Assembly (NCBI GenBank): GCA_003573635.1
Contig: QUTJ01031646.1
Span: 1 to 14,095, forward strand
Direction: 5' to 3'
Length of the DNA stretch: 14,095 nucleotides
DNA from: Goniomonas avonlea
Lineage: Eukaryota > Cryptophyceae > Goniomonadida > Goniomonadaceae
Positions 1 to 9,646 of the stretch are shown piece by piece. The notes below the pieces were generated by a model. It was not told the origin of the DNA and did not search any database. It saw nothing but the letters and a program-made list of their open reading frames with translations. Position numbers and translations under genes: made by a program. Positions within the stretch are counted from its first letter, which is position 1. Every line of letters starts with the position of its first letter.

Positions 1-82
1 GTCTGTGGCCGCTCAGCGGTTCCTGAATGGCTTGAATCCTCTCTCTCTCTCTCTCTCTCTCTTCCTTCTCTTCTCTTCTCTC
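1..82. repeat. CT microsatellite with flank
   Basis: An uninterrupted CT dinucleotide run occupies about 41-62 and grades into an impure CTTCTCTT tract to about 84. The 15-base flank GTCTGTGGCCGCTCA at 1-15 recurs exactly at 106-120, beyond the CT run. A diverged version of flank plus CT tract appears near 10091-10180. This is simple-sequence DNA, perhaps part of a dispersed element; no coding role is seen. Confidence 0.85.
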
Positions 83-507
83 TAATGCCTTCAGGCACCT
101 CATCTGTCTGTGGCCGCTCAACGCTCGGAGGATCTGGCGCACTGAGCCGCACTCAGGAGAGGCTGCGACCGTTGGCGGGGAAACTTACGGATCCAGCAAA
201 AGGCCCGCTGATGTGCCCGCTGATGGCGGTTTTAACGAAGGTTGCTCTTCCAATTATTGTAATTAGCGTATCAGGGGTCCATCTTATCTGACGAGCCCCC
301 GCGATCTCAGCGATCGTCGCCTTACTCCAACGACAATGTTACGACATCATTCGTATATGAGTAAAGTAGAACTGCACCACGGGCACAAATACTACAATTT
401 TTCTATCTTATCATATCTTTCACGTCAAGTCACTTGTCATATCCAACAATTCTACTCGGTTCTGTCATATTTGCTCAGTCACAGCAAAGCCAACAAAAAA
501 GTCCAGG
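83..507. other. Gene-free region upstream of the first gene
   Basis: No convincing gene is seen. Two short open frames (85-291 and 336-587) lack domain-like composition, and the second overlaps the real gene in another frame. Base composition becomes AT-richer from about 330 to 505, as expected for promoter and 5' untranslated DNA just before the strong start at 508. No unambiguous TATA box or other core promoter element can be identified. Confidence 0.5.
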
Positions 508-3500
508 ATGCGTGCGCTATGTGTACTGGCGACTCTGTTTATGGTCTCGGTCGGAGTCCATTCTGCCGATTCCGATCTTCTTTCTGACCTGAAATCGCTT
601 AGTGAGTCGAGCCAGGCCGAATTTGCAGGGCTCGACCTCCAGGACCCTTCTAGCTTTCGTCGAGTCCTCACGAAGGTCGATGAATTGATTGAGAAAATCA
701 AGAAGGAGAAGGCTGGTCTCTTGGAGCAGCAGAGGAAGGAGCACGCCGAACTGGCTCGCGTTTCTCTGCACAAAGAGAAGGTTTGCGCAGATGCCAGCGT
801 GAAGAAGGGCAAGCTGGACCTTGCGATCAGTGAGTACAACGCTATCAAGGAGAAGCTCTCCAAATACAGGGAGGAGCTTGTGGTCGCTTTGACTATCCAG
901 GAGAAGAATCTGAAGGCGAACACTATGGTCAGGGCATCCTTGGACAGTGAGGACAAGTTGCTCAAGCAGCTGCTTGCTCTCATTGACAAGCTTCACAATG
1001 TCCGCAGCAGCGAGGAGAAGACTGCCAACCTGCAGGAAATCAAGTCTCTCGTGTCCCTTCTGAACACACCCTCGGATGAGGACAAGGCAAAAATGACGTC
1101 TGCCCTTGACGAGGGCCGTGTCCACGTTGAGTCTGTGACACTCAGCGGCATGATCAAGCAGATGCTCTCTGAAAGTGTCAAGGAGCGCAAGCAGATGGAT
1201 GAGCAGGAAGAGACCGACAAGAAGGAAGTCCTCAGGCTCACGAAGCTTGTGGAGGACTTCAAAAAGCAGCTCGCAACGAAGAAAGAGTCCCGTGACGTTG
1301 CTGAGACCTTGTATCATGCAGCCATGAAGAAGTGCGAGCTGGCCACTGGCAAGTACGCCGAGATGGCCAAACTTGTTGCCGCCAACGACAAGGTGACTCG
1401 TAAGAAGGTTGATGTCATTGACCGCGAGTTGGCGGTCCTCAAGGTGATGAGGGCCCGCCTCTTGACCTACTTGAAGGATCCTCAGCACGAGTTCGCTGAG
1501 GAGGCCGAGAAGAACCTTAAGTCTGCCATTGCCGAGGCCAAGAGGGCCGCTGCCAAGGTCAAGGCTGCGAGGGGTGAAGAGAAGCAAGCTGCCTTGGACG
1601 ACCTCAAGCGTATCAACGCCAAGGTCGCTGCCCAGACGGCTCGGCAGAAGCAGCGCAATGCCGAAGCCGAGAAGCAGAAGAAGGCCACCGAGGCTGCTGC
1701 TAAGGCAAAGGCCGCCAAGGCCAAGGCCGCTGCCGAGGCTGCCGAGGCTGTCGCCAAGAAGGCGGAGGCCGACGCCGCCGCCGCCAAGTTTGCTTCTCAG
1801 AACGAGTTCGACCGCAAGGCCAAGCAGGCCGCCAAGGAGAAAGCCCAGGCCGCGTCTGCTGCCCGCCGCTCCGCGGACAAGCGTGCACACGCTTTCAAGT
1901 GTGTCTCGCTTGTGGAGAAGGTGACGAAGAAGTTGCTGGGTGTTCGCGCAGTCCCCCGCGCCATGGTCAAGCAATGTGGTACCATGGTGGGCGATGACGC
2001 CGCCGTCATCGCCGGTCTGACCCGCCTGGTCAAGGGCACCCGCACCTACCGTGAGCGTAAGTGCCGCAACCGCGTGCGCAAGCTCTTCCACGCGCTTCTC
2101 GAGCGCGACCGCGATGAGCAGGAGAAATCCTTCAAGGGCTTGGTCGGTCATTGCGTGGCTGGCGATTCTGACAAGGAGCTCACCAAGCGTATCAAGGCAT
2201 CTGACGAGTATGTCAAGCGTATCAAGGCCGCCAAGACTGCGTCCTACTGCATCAAGGCCGTCAAGAAAATGTACTGGAAGGTGCTGAAGCGTGAGGGCTT
2301 CGCCAAGGCCGTCCTGTACTACTCCGGGAAGTGCGTGAAGGGCATGACCATGCCCCAGTTCGAGGCCATCCTCACTAACTCCAAGGAGCACCGCGCCATG
2401 GTTGCCAAGGAGTACGCCAAGCGTGAGCTCGCTCGCCGCAAGTACCTCCAGAAGCAGAAGGATCTCCTCGCCGCCAAGCAGAATGCCAAGAAGCTCATCT
2501 GGCGTCGTCGCCGTGAGGCAACCCTTCGTGCTGCCCGCCGCCGTGCCGCCCGTGAGCGGAAGATGCGCGCCGAGCTCCACAAGCGCCTGATGAAGGCTGT
2601 GCGCAAGCGCCGTGCCCAGTACGCCAAGTGGTTCAAGACCTGGAGCCTCCTTCCGCCGCAGAAGCGTTCCGTTTGGTGGCACAAGCTCGTGCGCTCCAGC
2701 TCCACTGTGTGCTCCAAGCGCCAGCGCGTGTGCAAGATGCGCCGCACTCTCCTCAAGCAGTACCGGTCCGTCCGCGTTCTCGTCCGCAACGTGACGGAGC
2801 GCTACAACCTCGCCGTCAAGCACAAGAACGCCATCCGCATTGCCGAGCTCAAGCAGGTGGCCAAGAAGGCTGTGAAGCGCGAGCGCCACCTCCGCCTCCA
2901 GCGCGCCAAGTACCACAAGGCTTGCCGTGTGCAGCGCGTGCAGTGCCGCATTGTTGTGCACCGCTACCACGTCATCCTTCGTGCCCGCGTGTCGTGGATG
3001 ACCAAGCGCCTCCAGGTCTGGCGCGAGCGTGCTCGCGTCGCCCATTTCCGCATGAAGAAGGGCGTCACCTCCAACGACCGCAAGCATTTCGCCATGATCC
3101 GCGACAACGCTGTCCGCATTGTCAAGCAGATCAACGCTCACCTCGAGCGCATCTACCGCCGCCGTGAGGCTTGGCTCAAGGCTCGCCGCGCGAGCCGCGT
3201 CCGCGCCTGGAAGCGCCGCATTGCGTCATGGAAGGCGGCTGTCAAGTGCATCAAGACCACCCGCGACAAGGCGCACCAGCTCAAGAAGTACTACTTCCGC
3301 GCCAGTCGCGAGGAGCTCAAGCGTGCCAGCCACGGCGGCCACACCCGCAACTACTACCTCGCCATGGCAGCCAAGGCGCTGGCCCGCTTCAAGCGTGCCC
3401 GCGGCGTGGCCAACAACCTCCAGGCCCAGCGCAAGCGCTTCACGGCTGCCGCGCATCGCTGCGAGCGCCGCGCCGCCTACTCTCTCTCCCGCGCTCGCCA

Positions 3501-5775
3501 CTCGGCGCTCCGCCGTGCCAAGATTCTTGCGGCCCGCCGCAAGCACCTGGTGACCCGCGCCAAGGATGCGCTCCGCCACGCCAAGGCCATGAACAATGGT
3601 GGCAAGGCCTCCAAGGCCGACATTGCTCGCTACAAGCTCGCTCTCAAGCGCGCTCACGACCTTGCGTTCCGCGCCAACGCTGCGCTCACCCGCGCTCGGC
3701 GCCTCGTGGCACGCGCTCGTGTTGAGGCCGCGGCCATGGAGCAGTCGTACAAGAAGCGCCAGCAGGAGGAGTCCTCCCAGGCTGCCCACAAGCTGCGTGA
3801 GACCGCCCGCAAGGCGCTGCTCTCTTCCCGTCAAGAGGCCAAGCGCCTCGCTGCTGAGCAGAAGGTGCGTGGCGTCCCGACCGGCGTTTTGTCACAGGCC
3901 CCTCGCTTCCATTTCCCCCACCACAGTCAACCCACATGCCGCACCTGGACCATCACACGTCTTTACCTATCGCATCACATTCCTCACTCTTGTACCAATG
4001 CAACTCCAACAGAAATCTCGTGCCCGCCGCAACGCCCTCGTTCGCGCCCGCGCTGAGCGCGAACGTAAGATCAAGGCTTCCGAGTGGAAGGTCAAGGACA
4101 GTTTGTTCAGGATGAAGCACCAGGTATGCGCTCGGCTCTTGATTTGTAGTTCAACCAGCTGTTAATGGAAGACTCGCTTTGTGGTGTAACCGTATCAACT
4201 GTATCATTCCGCGTCCAACATCATCTCGTAGGGAATGAAGTACGCCAAGTACGAGGTTGCCTCGGCCACCGGTGATCCTCACATCCACACCTTCGATGGC
4301 AAGAATGTCCTCCTGAAGGCTGATGGTGACTTCACTTTGTTCGCCGGCACCGGCTACAAGTGCGAGGCCCGCACCAAGTTCGTCAACGCCAAGCTCAAGG
4401 CTACATCCCTCACCGGCGTGGCCTGCAAGCTGCCCGGAGCCAGCGGTGCCGACGACGGTGATGTCATTGAGGTTACCGATGTTGGCGTCGCTGTCAACCG
4501 CGTCTTGCGCAAGCTCCCCGACGGTATGACCCAGGTTTCCGGAGGAGCTGTGTTCCGTTCCCGTGATTCCAAGGGCATCGACTACACCAAGGTGCGTTCG
4601 TGTTGATTACCCTTACAACACAGTCCCACAAGTTCTCAATACAGCCAGTTAGCAGGAAGGAGTCATCAATACACGCCCTTGATGCCCCTGGCAAAACTGA
4701 CAAGGCGGCAACGAGGAATGGAGCAGCAGTGATTGCCTGTGTATCAACACTCTCCCATTTCCCGCACTGTCGACAGGAAACCGTCAGGATCTAAATTTCA
4801 CGCAGATCTCCATGCTCAACGGTGTGTTCGTAACCGTGAACGTGAACCACAACGGTGCTCTCAACGTCGTGGTGGCCGTCCCCCAGACCGACATGGACGG
4901 TGTCCGCGGTCTTCTCACCTCGAAGCAGTCCGAGGAGCAGGCCGACATCGAGGAGTCTGCTCGCGCCACTGACTCGCTCTTCGCTGAGCCCATCGAGCGT
5001 TCCACCGTGTCCCCTACCCCTCCCTCTCGCAGCGTGAGTCTCGTGCCGTCGAGCTTGTCCTTTGCTCTCCCGCCCCCCTCCCCTTAGACTCTCCGTTTCT
5101 GTCCGGCGCCTCGTCACCTTCTCTATCCTCTTCCGCTTCACTTGCTCGCCGGCGCGAGGGACTCTGCAGTCCAGACGCAGCGGTGTTTGCTCGCTCACCT
5201 CTGCCGCAGCGCGTCGTGAACATCGATGCTCTCGAGTCCGCCGAGGAGCTGTGCCGCCGTGCTTTCGCCTCTGTGTCCGAGGCATGGGGCAAGTGCAGCC
5301 AACGCTGCGAAAAGTCCACCGGTGGGTTCTGCGCCTTTATGTTATGCATCCTATTTTGCCACTTTTTCGTTCACCTGAACATCTCTGTCCTTATAGTTCA
5401 GCACGGTGTGGGACCACTGCCAAGCAGTACTGAGTGACACACGGAGCAGGAGGCACTTGCCTTGTGGACACCACCAAGCTGGACGGCCTCAGCACGCTGG
5501 AGCAGCGCGCCTGCGAGTGCATGTTCGACGTGGCCGCGGCTGGCTCCTCGTTCGCCAAGGTACATGCTCTTGTGACGGTGGGAGGACAGCAGATGTTCAG
5601 TCACAACACACACCCAGTTCGGTTCGACACACACTTGCGCATCCTTCATTGGTCCTGTTTCGCGTGTCGACAAGAAGTTTTGAAAGGATGGGAAACTGAG
5701 CTTTTGTTGCAGGTGGACGCCAATGCGGCAGCCATCATTGACGATGTCAAGGCCAGCCACCGCTCGGAGATCTAA
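508..5775 (+). CDS. Secreted hyperbasic helical protein with C-terminal VWD-like domain
   Basis: Seven exons by splice motif and phase: 508-3864, 4013-4123, 4232-4591, 4806-5033, 5210-5321, 5450-5559, 5713-5775 (4341 nt, 1446 residues, TAA stop). Residues 1-20 look like a cleavable signal peptide (hydrophobic core, then HSA-D). Residues 20-330 are charged coiled coil; 332-458 are Ala/Lys/Glu low complexity; 508-1156 are Arg/Lys-rich helices with degenerate hairpin repeats. A von Willebrand type D-like domain spans about 1167-1315, opening with GDPHIHTFDG (1170-1179) and ending near VRGLLTS. The tail (1353-1446) has six cysteines. VWD modules typically occur in extracellular multimeric or adhesive proteins, so a matrix, surface-coat or extrusome role is inferred, not shown. 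Codons strongly prefer G/C at position three (AAG, CGC, GCC, CTC), suggesting abundant expression. The huge first exon holds all the helical part; introns interrupt only the 3' part around VWD. The family of the helical region is not recognised. Confidence 0.88.
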
Positions 5776-6196
5776 GTCTCCACCCTGTTGTTATGATGAA
5801 AGGAAGAGTTCCCGAACTGATTCCACAACCGTCTCTTGTCTCGCAGTTGTGCTGTTGTGATGCTCGCTTGTGCCATGATTCAAAACGCATTATTTTCTGC
5901 GGCCCATCGACAGTGAGTTGAGTTCTCGATTTTGATGGAAAACGAGTTGATTCATCAGAAGCGCGTGTTCATTTAAGATCAGGGGGAAATCGTAGAGTCG
6001 TAGGCTGGGGTGGGGGTGTTGGGGTCGAGTTGCCTGTCATTGGAGCAGCCTTATCTCGACTCGCACACAATAAGATCTCAGAAGGTTGATTTTCCGCCCA
6101 ATAATCATTCGGAGTCTTCCCCCCTCCCAGTGGGTCGTCAGGCTGCCGCTTGAGATTTGAGCAGGCGCCTCCAAGGAAAAACATGCAGTCACAGTC
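5776..6196. other. Spacer: 3' UTR of gene 1 and 5' flank of gene 2
   Basis: Weakly coding in all frames. It follows the TAA of the first gene and precedes the inferred ATG of the VASt gene. Four G runs lie at 5982-5986, 6007-6010, 6012-6016 and 6021-6024. The frame of gene 2 is open back only to a TGA near 6152, and a CAG acceptor just after it (about 6152-6155) leaves open an exon that begins upstream of the ATG at 6197. No canonical AATAAA signal is evident. There is not enough room or open frame here for a GRAM domain. Confidence 0.5.
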
Positions 6197-9100
6197 ATGA
6201 AGGAGTTCCACATCGACAGCACTGTGAATCTTACAGTGGCACAACTGTACGATTTGTACGTCGGATCAGAATTCCAAGTCAAGTGCGACCGGCTCCGTTT
6301 GGTGTTGTCTTTTTCTTCTTACCTCGAAGCTAGGTATCAAACATCTCGAGGAGACTCACAGGTGGAATGTACAGAATGGCAGCCGACGGAGAAGAACGAA
6401 CGGCCAAAAAATGGTTGCACCATTGTGACTGGTGAAGTAGATGAGCCACAATGCATCCAAACTGATACGTCGATCGGCAGATACATGTTGGAGTCATCGG
6501 ACTGTCACGTTCGACTCGCCCCTGAAAATTCCCACGGCACTCAAGAAATTTCTTGGATGCGATCACACTCATATTATTGTACACCAATGGAGGACTTTGA
6601 ACAGTGACTCTTCCTTGTTTTGTGTAGCTCAGCAAATCATCACGGCGGGCTTGCCAATGTGCGGGGCCTACGACATTCAAGCGGACGTTTCTGCTGTCCC
6701 GGATTCGTCCAATCCAAATCAAGCCTCTGTTGTGCGTATACATGGGCGGACTGCTTTCACTCAGCGACTTCCTGGCTTCAAGAGCATGATTGAGAACCAG
6801 CTCCATGTGAACTGCCTCGAGTCTCAACAAGCATATCTCGCTGCACTCGCTGAGCGTCCCTCTGCAAAGGCGACAGCAACAACTACCACCACAATTGTTG
6901 ATAGCGGACCTTGCCAACCGCGAAGGCCCACACCGATCAGCGAGTGCGGGGCCGCGCTGGTCGAAGACGAACACCCCTCCCTGCCGTCGCGACCGTCACT
7001 CTACGGCCTCAATCTTGAGGAGATAAACCGTCCTGATTCACCATGGTACGGAAACTCAGTTCATTGAACTCATAGAGTTTGACCCGGTCGCAGCGGTTCC
7101 GCCGCATTTTACACTCCAGCGGGAACTCCAAGGCTTGCCATGCGAACTGCGCAGTCGTCATCGCTGCAGTTGGATGATGACAACTCAGAGACGTTTGAAA
7201 CTCCACGAGGGGTATTTGCGACACCCAGGGGCTGGAACCCCGACAACACAAGCTCACACGAGGAGCTGTCGCTGCGTTCCCATGCAGATCCGGAGGTGCG
7301 CTTGTGCCGTGTTTTTCTCATCCTCAGACTGTCGAGCAGGACCCAGACACCCTCACACGCGCTCGCGTGCGTTCCCGCGCCGGAACATTACAACTTGTCC
7401 CTGGCGGTCGCGTTCGTGTCCTATTGATACTGTGGTTCTTCATGGCCGCCATGTTGCACTTCGTGTTCGACGCCTTTTTTGTGTTTTTCATGCTTGATAT
7501 GGATCTCACGACAACGGGGAGCAAGATGCCAGCATGGGTGAGATATGCGAGCAAGTGTTCTCTCGCAGACTCGTCCCTTTTGAGTGCAAGTGGACATGTA
7601 AAGCGACGCCCTGGTGACACTGGGCATTTGTTACACTGGGCAGGACACACTCGGCATGTTTGGGACACCAGTTTGGTTGAAGCAATGGGAATCCAGAATC
7701 TCCCCTTAACCAAGTTCTTTTAATATGATTCAGTTGCAACAATAGAGCCAAGTTTCCTGGCCTCGTCCGGTATTGATTAATTGTGACACCCCATAATCAA
7801 CTCTGGATCCAATTGTCTTTTGTTGTTGTCACTCTCTCTCCTCCAATCAACTCCGGCCCCCAGGTCATGCTCCCGTGGCAAGTGTATGCCACAACCGACA
7901 CGCGATACATTAGCGCCGACAAGCTCCCGATAACTCTCGGGGCTCTGGCGACTCTCGTGCAGCTCCCACTCTGTGTGGCGTCCTTCTACGCATTGTTGAG
8001 ACGGCGGTGCGTTAAACTCAATGATATGTACTTCAAGAGCTTACGCTGGAAGGGTGTTTGGATGGCAAATCGCCACTGTTGGATCGTTGTTGCCCCGTTG
8101 TTGCATACGACACAGATCCGTACAGCTGACTCACACACTCCGTACAGCTCCTCTTGTGTGCCACTCACTTACACACAACTCTGTCTTGCATGCCACTCAC
8201 TTACACACAGACTCCGTACAGCTCCTCTTGGATACCACTTACAATCTTTCGTGCATGCCGCTTGCTAGGTTTGTTATTCCCGGCACTTGCAAAACATCTT
8301 GTCGCTCTTCCTTGCCCACACTATGGCGCCACTGACGCGAGTTGCTCCTTGCCCACACTTTGGCATCACCGACACGAGTTGTTGTTCCTTGATCACTGAC
8401 TCGCGACTTCGTGTTCCGGTCCCTGCATAGCACACGCACGGCTCGTTGTCTCTCCCTCAGTGTTCCACTTCTGTTCCACTGTTCTCACCAGTGTTTGTTT
8501 ACTATTCCTTGTCCACACCGTGTTTGTTCTCTCCGTTTGTTCTCACCGCAACGACATCGATCGTCGGTCTGTATTGGCAGTTTTAGCAATGCAAACACCG
8601 ATTCATGCTCAATTGGCTTTCAGAGGGAATCTTTGCCAATTTCAGGAAAATTCCTGCGGATGCCATTGTGTATGTTGCGAACTTGCTGCCGCGCCCTCAC
8701 CGCACTGACGGCGTCGCGCAGGCCGTGGTACCTCTTGGCGGCGCTCATCATCTCGTTCTCAGAGATATTCTCCCGCGTGGTTGCCATTGCGACCGTCGAC
8801 CAGCTCGCTGCCAAGGTGCGTGTGGCAGTCACGGGCTGTTGTGTGTGTTGCTACTTGGTTGCTCCAGTAGTGTGCTCATGGAGAGTGTGCTCATGGAAGA
8901 GTGTGCTCATGGAAGAGTGTCCTCATCTACTCAGATGGTGTAGTCTCAAATGTAGGCTGGACCGTTGGCGCACATCAAGGTCTTGCGTACCGAAGCCGGG
9001 GCAGGTAGCAAAATCTCTGAAGCGCAAAGGTAGTGCCATGACTGTAAATGACTGAAGGGTGCTCTAACTAACTGCCTTCGGCTCACGCTGTTCCAGGTGA

Positions 9101-9646
9101 CTCGCGTGACCGGCCACATACAGTCCTGGAGCGTGTTTGTGGCTTGGAACATACTTTGGTAAGCCATGTTGCAGTGTGTGGAGTGACGTGAATGCGAAGA
9201 GGAAGGTGCGCGCTCCCCTGACCTCCTCGACCTTGATCCGCCGGCGGACGGGTTGCTCAACGACTTCCGCGACCGCTCACCACCACACCCAGATGCTCGC
9301 GCGCACACAGGCGTATACAGCCGCAACGTCTTGTGCTCCTCACCCTGCGTACACAACCGCAACGTCTTGTGTGCTTCTCACAGTGCTCACCAGGATGCTT
9401 GTGCCCTTCTGCATCTTGCTTGTTTCACTGCACCGCATCTTCACGCTACTGCAAGCCGTGGGCCAACCGCCGGGCGGCACCGACCCAGCGCAGCACACGG
9501 CGACCAAGGTGTGGCGCACGATTGCCGACGGTGGTCGCAGTCTAGCTCGCACGCTGCAGAGTCTGGGCAAGGGGCGCGGGGGCCCGAGTTGGACACGGGG
9601 GCATGATAGGGTGATGCCAACGCTGCCCTCCTCGTACGCTGTGTGA
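6197..9646 (+). CDS. VASt-domain (StAR-like lipid transfer) multispan membrane protein
   Basis: Proposed exons: 6197-6431, 6481-7045, 7094-7295, 7340-7537, 7864-8006, 8722-8815, 9097-9158, 9394-9646 (1752 nt, 583 residues). Each join keeps phase. Residues about 3-202 match the VASt/DUF4782 fold of Lam/Aster (GRAMD1) sterol transporters: FHIDSTVNLTVAQLYDLY at the start, RTVTFDSPLKIP, then TAGLP, and a closing Phe-x-Lys-Ser-x-Ile-Glu helix. Residues 203-345 are a disordered linker rich in Ser, Thr and Pro with TPRG-like repeats. Four hydrophobic segments follow (about 361-385, 421-444, 450-472, 490-515); splicing fuses RRR to PWYLLAALI and WNILW to MLVPFCILL, giving continuous spans. Known relatives move sterol between membranes at contact sites; the same is inferred here. 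The usual upstream GRAM domain is not seen. The first exons are most secure. An extra exon inside 7538-7863, an alternative acceptor at 7328, and an alternative last exon (donor 9509, acceptor before 9853) remain possible. Confidence 0.68.
7538..7863 (+). other. Intron 4 of the VASt gene
   Basis: It begins GTGAGA after the codons for KMPAW and ends with a pyrimidine-rich stretch and CCCCCAG before VMLPWQVYATTD, in phase 0 at both ends. The first part keeps an open frame to 7723, but its translation is not conserved-looking. A small internal exon starting after the CAG near 7642 cannot be excluded. Confidence 0.55.
8137..8230. repeat. Nested direct repeats inside an intron
   Basis: The 20-mer ACTCCGTACAGCTCCTCTTG occurs exactly at 8137-8156 and 8211-8230. 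Between them the 19-mer TGCCACTCACTTACACACA occurs exactly at 8159-8177 and 8191-8209. Exact copies imply recent local duplication. The copies do not have the uniform repeat-spacer organisation of a CRISPR array. Confidence 0.9.
8310..8382. repeat. Imperfect 38-bp-period tandem duplication
   Basis: Two 35-base copies at 8310-8344 and 8348-8382 both begin CCTTGCCCACACT and end CGAGTTG, with about five differences. A third, more decayed start (CCTTGATCACTGAC) follows at 8387. It lies within intron 5 of the VASt gene. Confidence 0.8.
8870..8926. repeat. Short 15/16-bp tandem repeat
   Basis: About 3.6 copies of a unit reading GTGTGCTCATGGAAGA start at 8870, 8885, 8901 and 8917; the first copy is one base shorter and the last is partial with one change. 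The array lies in the intron 8816-9096 of the VASt gene. Confidence 0.9.
9311..9382. repeat. 36-bp tandem duplication
   Basis: Two 36-base copies (9311-9346 and 9347-9382) share the 15-mer CCGCAACGTCTTGTG exactly. The second copy runs into the CAG at 9381-9383, ten bases before the acceptor chosen for the last exon of the VASt gene. The repeat is inferred to be intronic. Confidence 0.85.

Larger units (their letters stand above)
8007..8721 (+). other. Intron 5 of the VASt gene, repeat-rich
   Basis: This 715-nt interval starts GTGCGT and ends GCGCAG. Removing it joins phase 2 to a one-base exon start, restoring Arg and yielding a continuous membrane segment (ALLRRR then PWYLLAALI). The interior is TC/CA-rich, shows no protein-like frame, and holds at least two local tandem duplications, as expected of freely evolving intron sequence. 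It is much longer than the 44-49 nt introns earlier in the same gene. Confidence 0.6.

Noticed and set aside
85-291. Short + strand frame near the window start
   Set aside because: It overlaps microsatellite flank sequence and has no domain, signal or codon bias.
517-3141. An 874-codon open frame on the minus strand opposite the first gene
   Set aside because: It mirrors the + strand gene and results from that gene's near absence of TTA, CTA and TCA codons. Its Leu/His/Gly-rich translation has no domain, while the + frame has a signal peptide and continues into a VWD-like domain.
1529-4165. Several overlapping + strand frames rich in Pro, Ser and Arg
   Set aside because: They are frame-shifted shadows of a GC-rich, repetitive coding exon and show compositional bias only.
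6330-6974. A 214-codon minus-strand frame
   Set aside because: It lies opposite the VASt-encoding exons, whose + strand reading shows conserved domain motifs; the minus reading does not resemble any family.
8137-8230. Direct repeats considered as a CRISPR-like array
   Set aside because: Only two copies of each unit, unequal spacing, eukaryotic intron context and no cas genes.
9190-9290. An acidic reading (segment LLDLDPPADGLLNDF) as an exon of the VASt gene
   Set aside because: It looks protein-like, but no acceptor gives the phase required after the exon ending at 9158, whereas skipping to 9394 gives a perfect phase match and a continuous membrane span.
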